A DNA stretch of 5,343 nucleotides. Source: Planctomycetota bacterium. Its GTDB lineage: Bacteria; Planctomycetota; Planctomycetia; Pirellulales; Thermoguttaceae. The DNA is taken from assembly GCA_018897395.1 (NCBI GenBank), contig JAHIKV010000313.1:1-5343 (forward strand), written 5' to 3'. Shown here piece after piece: positions 5,159 through 5,343 of the stretch. The notes under the pieces are model-generated. The model was given only the letters and a program-made list of their open reading frames with translations. It was not told where the DNA came from and did no database searches. A program made the position numbers and the translations under genes. Each line of letters starts with the position of its first letter. Within the stretch, counting starts at the first letter, position 1.

Positions 5159-5343
5159 CTGGTTCCCACGCGGAGCGTGGGAACCAGGAATTATCCCCTC
5201 GTTCCCACGCTCCGCGTGGGAACCAGGAATTATCCCCTCGTTCCCACGCTCCGCGTGGGAACCAGGAATTATCCCCTCGTTCCCACGCTCCGCGTGGGAA
5301 CCAGGAATTATCCCCTCGTTCCCACGCTCCGCGTGGGAACCAG
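5159..5343. repeat. Array of five hairpins at 39-bp period, first unit with inverted loop (continues past window edge)
   Basis: GTTCCCACGC and GCGTGGGAAC arms (10 bp) with a 3-base loop recur from 5162, 5201, 5240, 5279 and 5318, separated by an identical 16-base linker containing AGGAATTATCCCCTC. Units 2-5 are identical with loop TCC. Unit 1 differs only in its loop, GGA, the exact reverse complement. Flanking bases extend the unit 1 stem to 13 bp (5159-5171 with 5175-5187). Arrays with this GGTTCCCACGC core are familiar from planctomycete intergenic DNA. The first hairpin could also end or protect the kdsA transcript, though no T-run follows. Confidence 0.9.

Noticed and set aside
4249..5169. 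306-codon minus-strand reading frame over kdsA
   Set aside because: It is a shadow of the GC-rich kdsA coding sequence. Its N-terminus is the translated heptamer repeat, and no domain is recognisable.
5159..5343. CRISPR array
   Set aside because: The repeats are regular, but the linkers between hairpins are identical and only 16 bp, so there are no unique spacers, and no cas gene is seen.

Overview
The window looks like a planctomycete (Planctomycetota, Pirellulales-like) genome fragment. The main reasons are a large secreted-type protein whose N-terminus carries an LEPR-XLL-like tag (EPLEDRCLLS), GC-rich housekeeping genes, and intergenic spaces crowded with palindromic and heptameric repeats of the kind found in these genomes. 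The phylum call is inference from these signs. No rRNA or other marker gene is present.

Layout. Positions 1-2074 (minus strand) are one uninterrupted reading frame that runs off the left edge. It encodes at least 691 residues: N-terminal tag, DUF4347-like domain with a His-Gly/Cys pair, a probable NlpC/P60- or CHAP-like amidase domain with a Cys/His pair, then Ig-like domains. Positions 2075-2522 are a divergent intergenic region. It holds the Shine-Dalgarno of that gene, a 72-bp REP/MITE-like inverted repeat, a TAGTGGA heptamer array and two hairpins. Positions 2523-3010 (plus) hold two gene remnants joined to each other: the N-terminus of an NAD-dependent epimerase/dehydratase, and pieces of an M20 (ArgE/DapE-type) metallopeptidase with a large internal deletion. 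Positions 3053-3190 are a nested inverted-repeat element. Positions 3199-4188 encode a DagK/YegS-type lipid kinase. Positions 4166-4229 hold two opposed hairpins, the first of which supplies the kinase stop codon. Positions 4255-5091 encode KdsA, a metal-dependent KDO-8-phosphate synthase. Positions 5101-5343 hold an AAAATGC heptamer array and then five hairpins at a 39-bp period, reaching the right edge.

How the genes work together. KdsA makes the KDO precursor of lipopolysaccharide, so the cell should have a Gram-negative-type outer envelope. The lipid kinase acts on membrane lipids and is co-oriented 66 bp upstream of kdsA, so both genes concern the envelope, though nothing in the sequence proves an operon. 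The divergent large protein is probably exported and may act at the cell surface. The two remnants should have no catalytic activity. No complete undescribed defence or mobile system is visible. The most unusual signals are the DUF4347-amidase-Ig architecture, the hairpin family sharing a GGCTAAA flank, and the hairpin array in which one unit has an exactly inverted loop.
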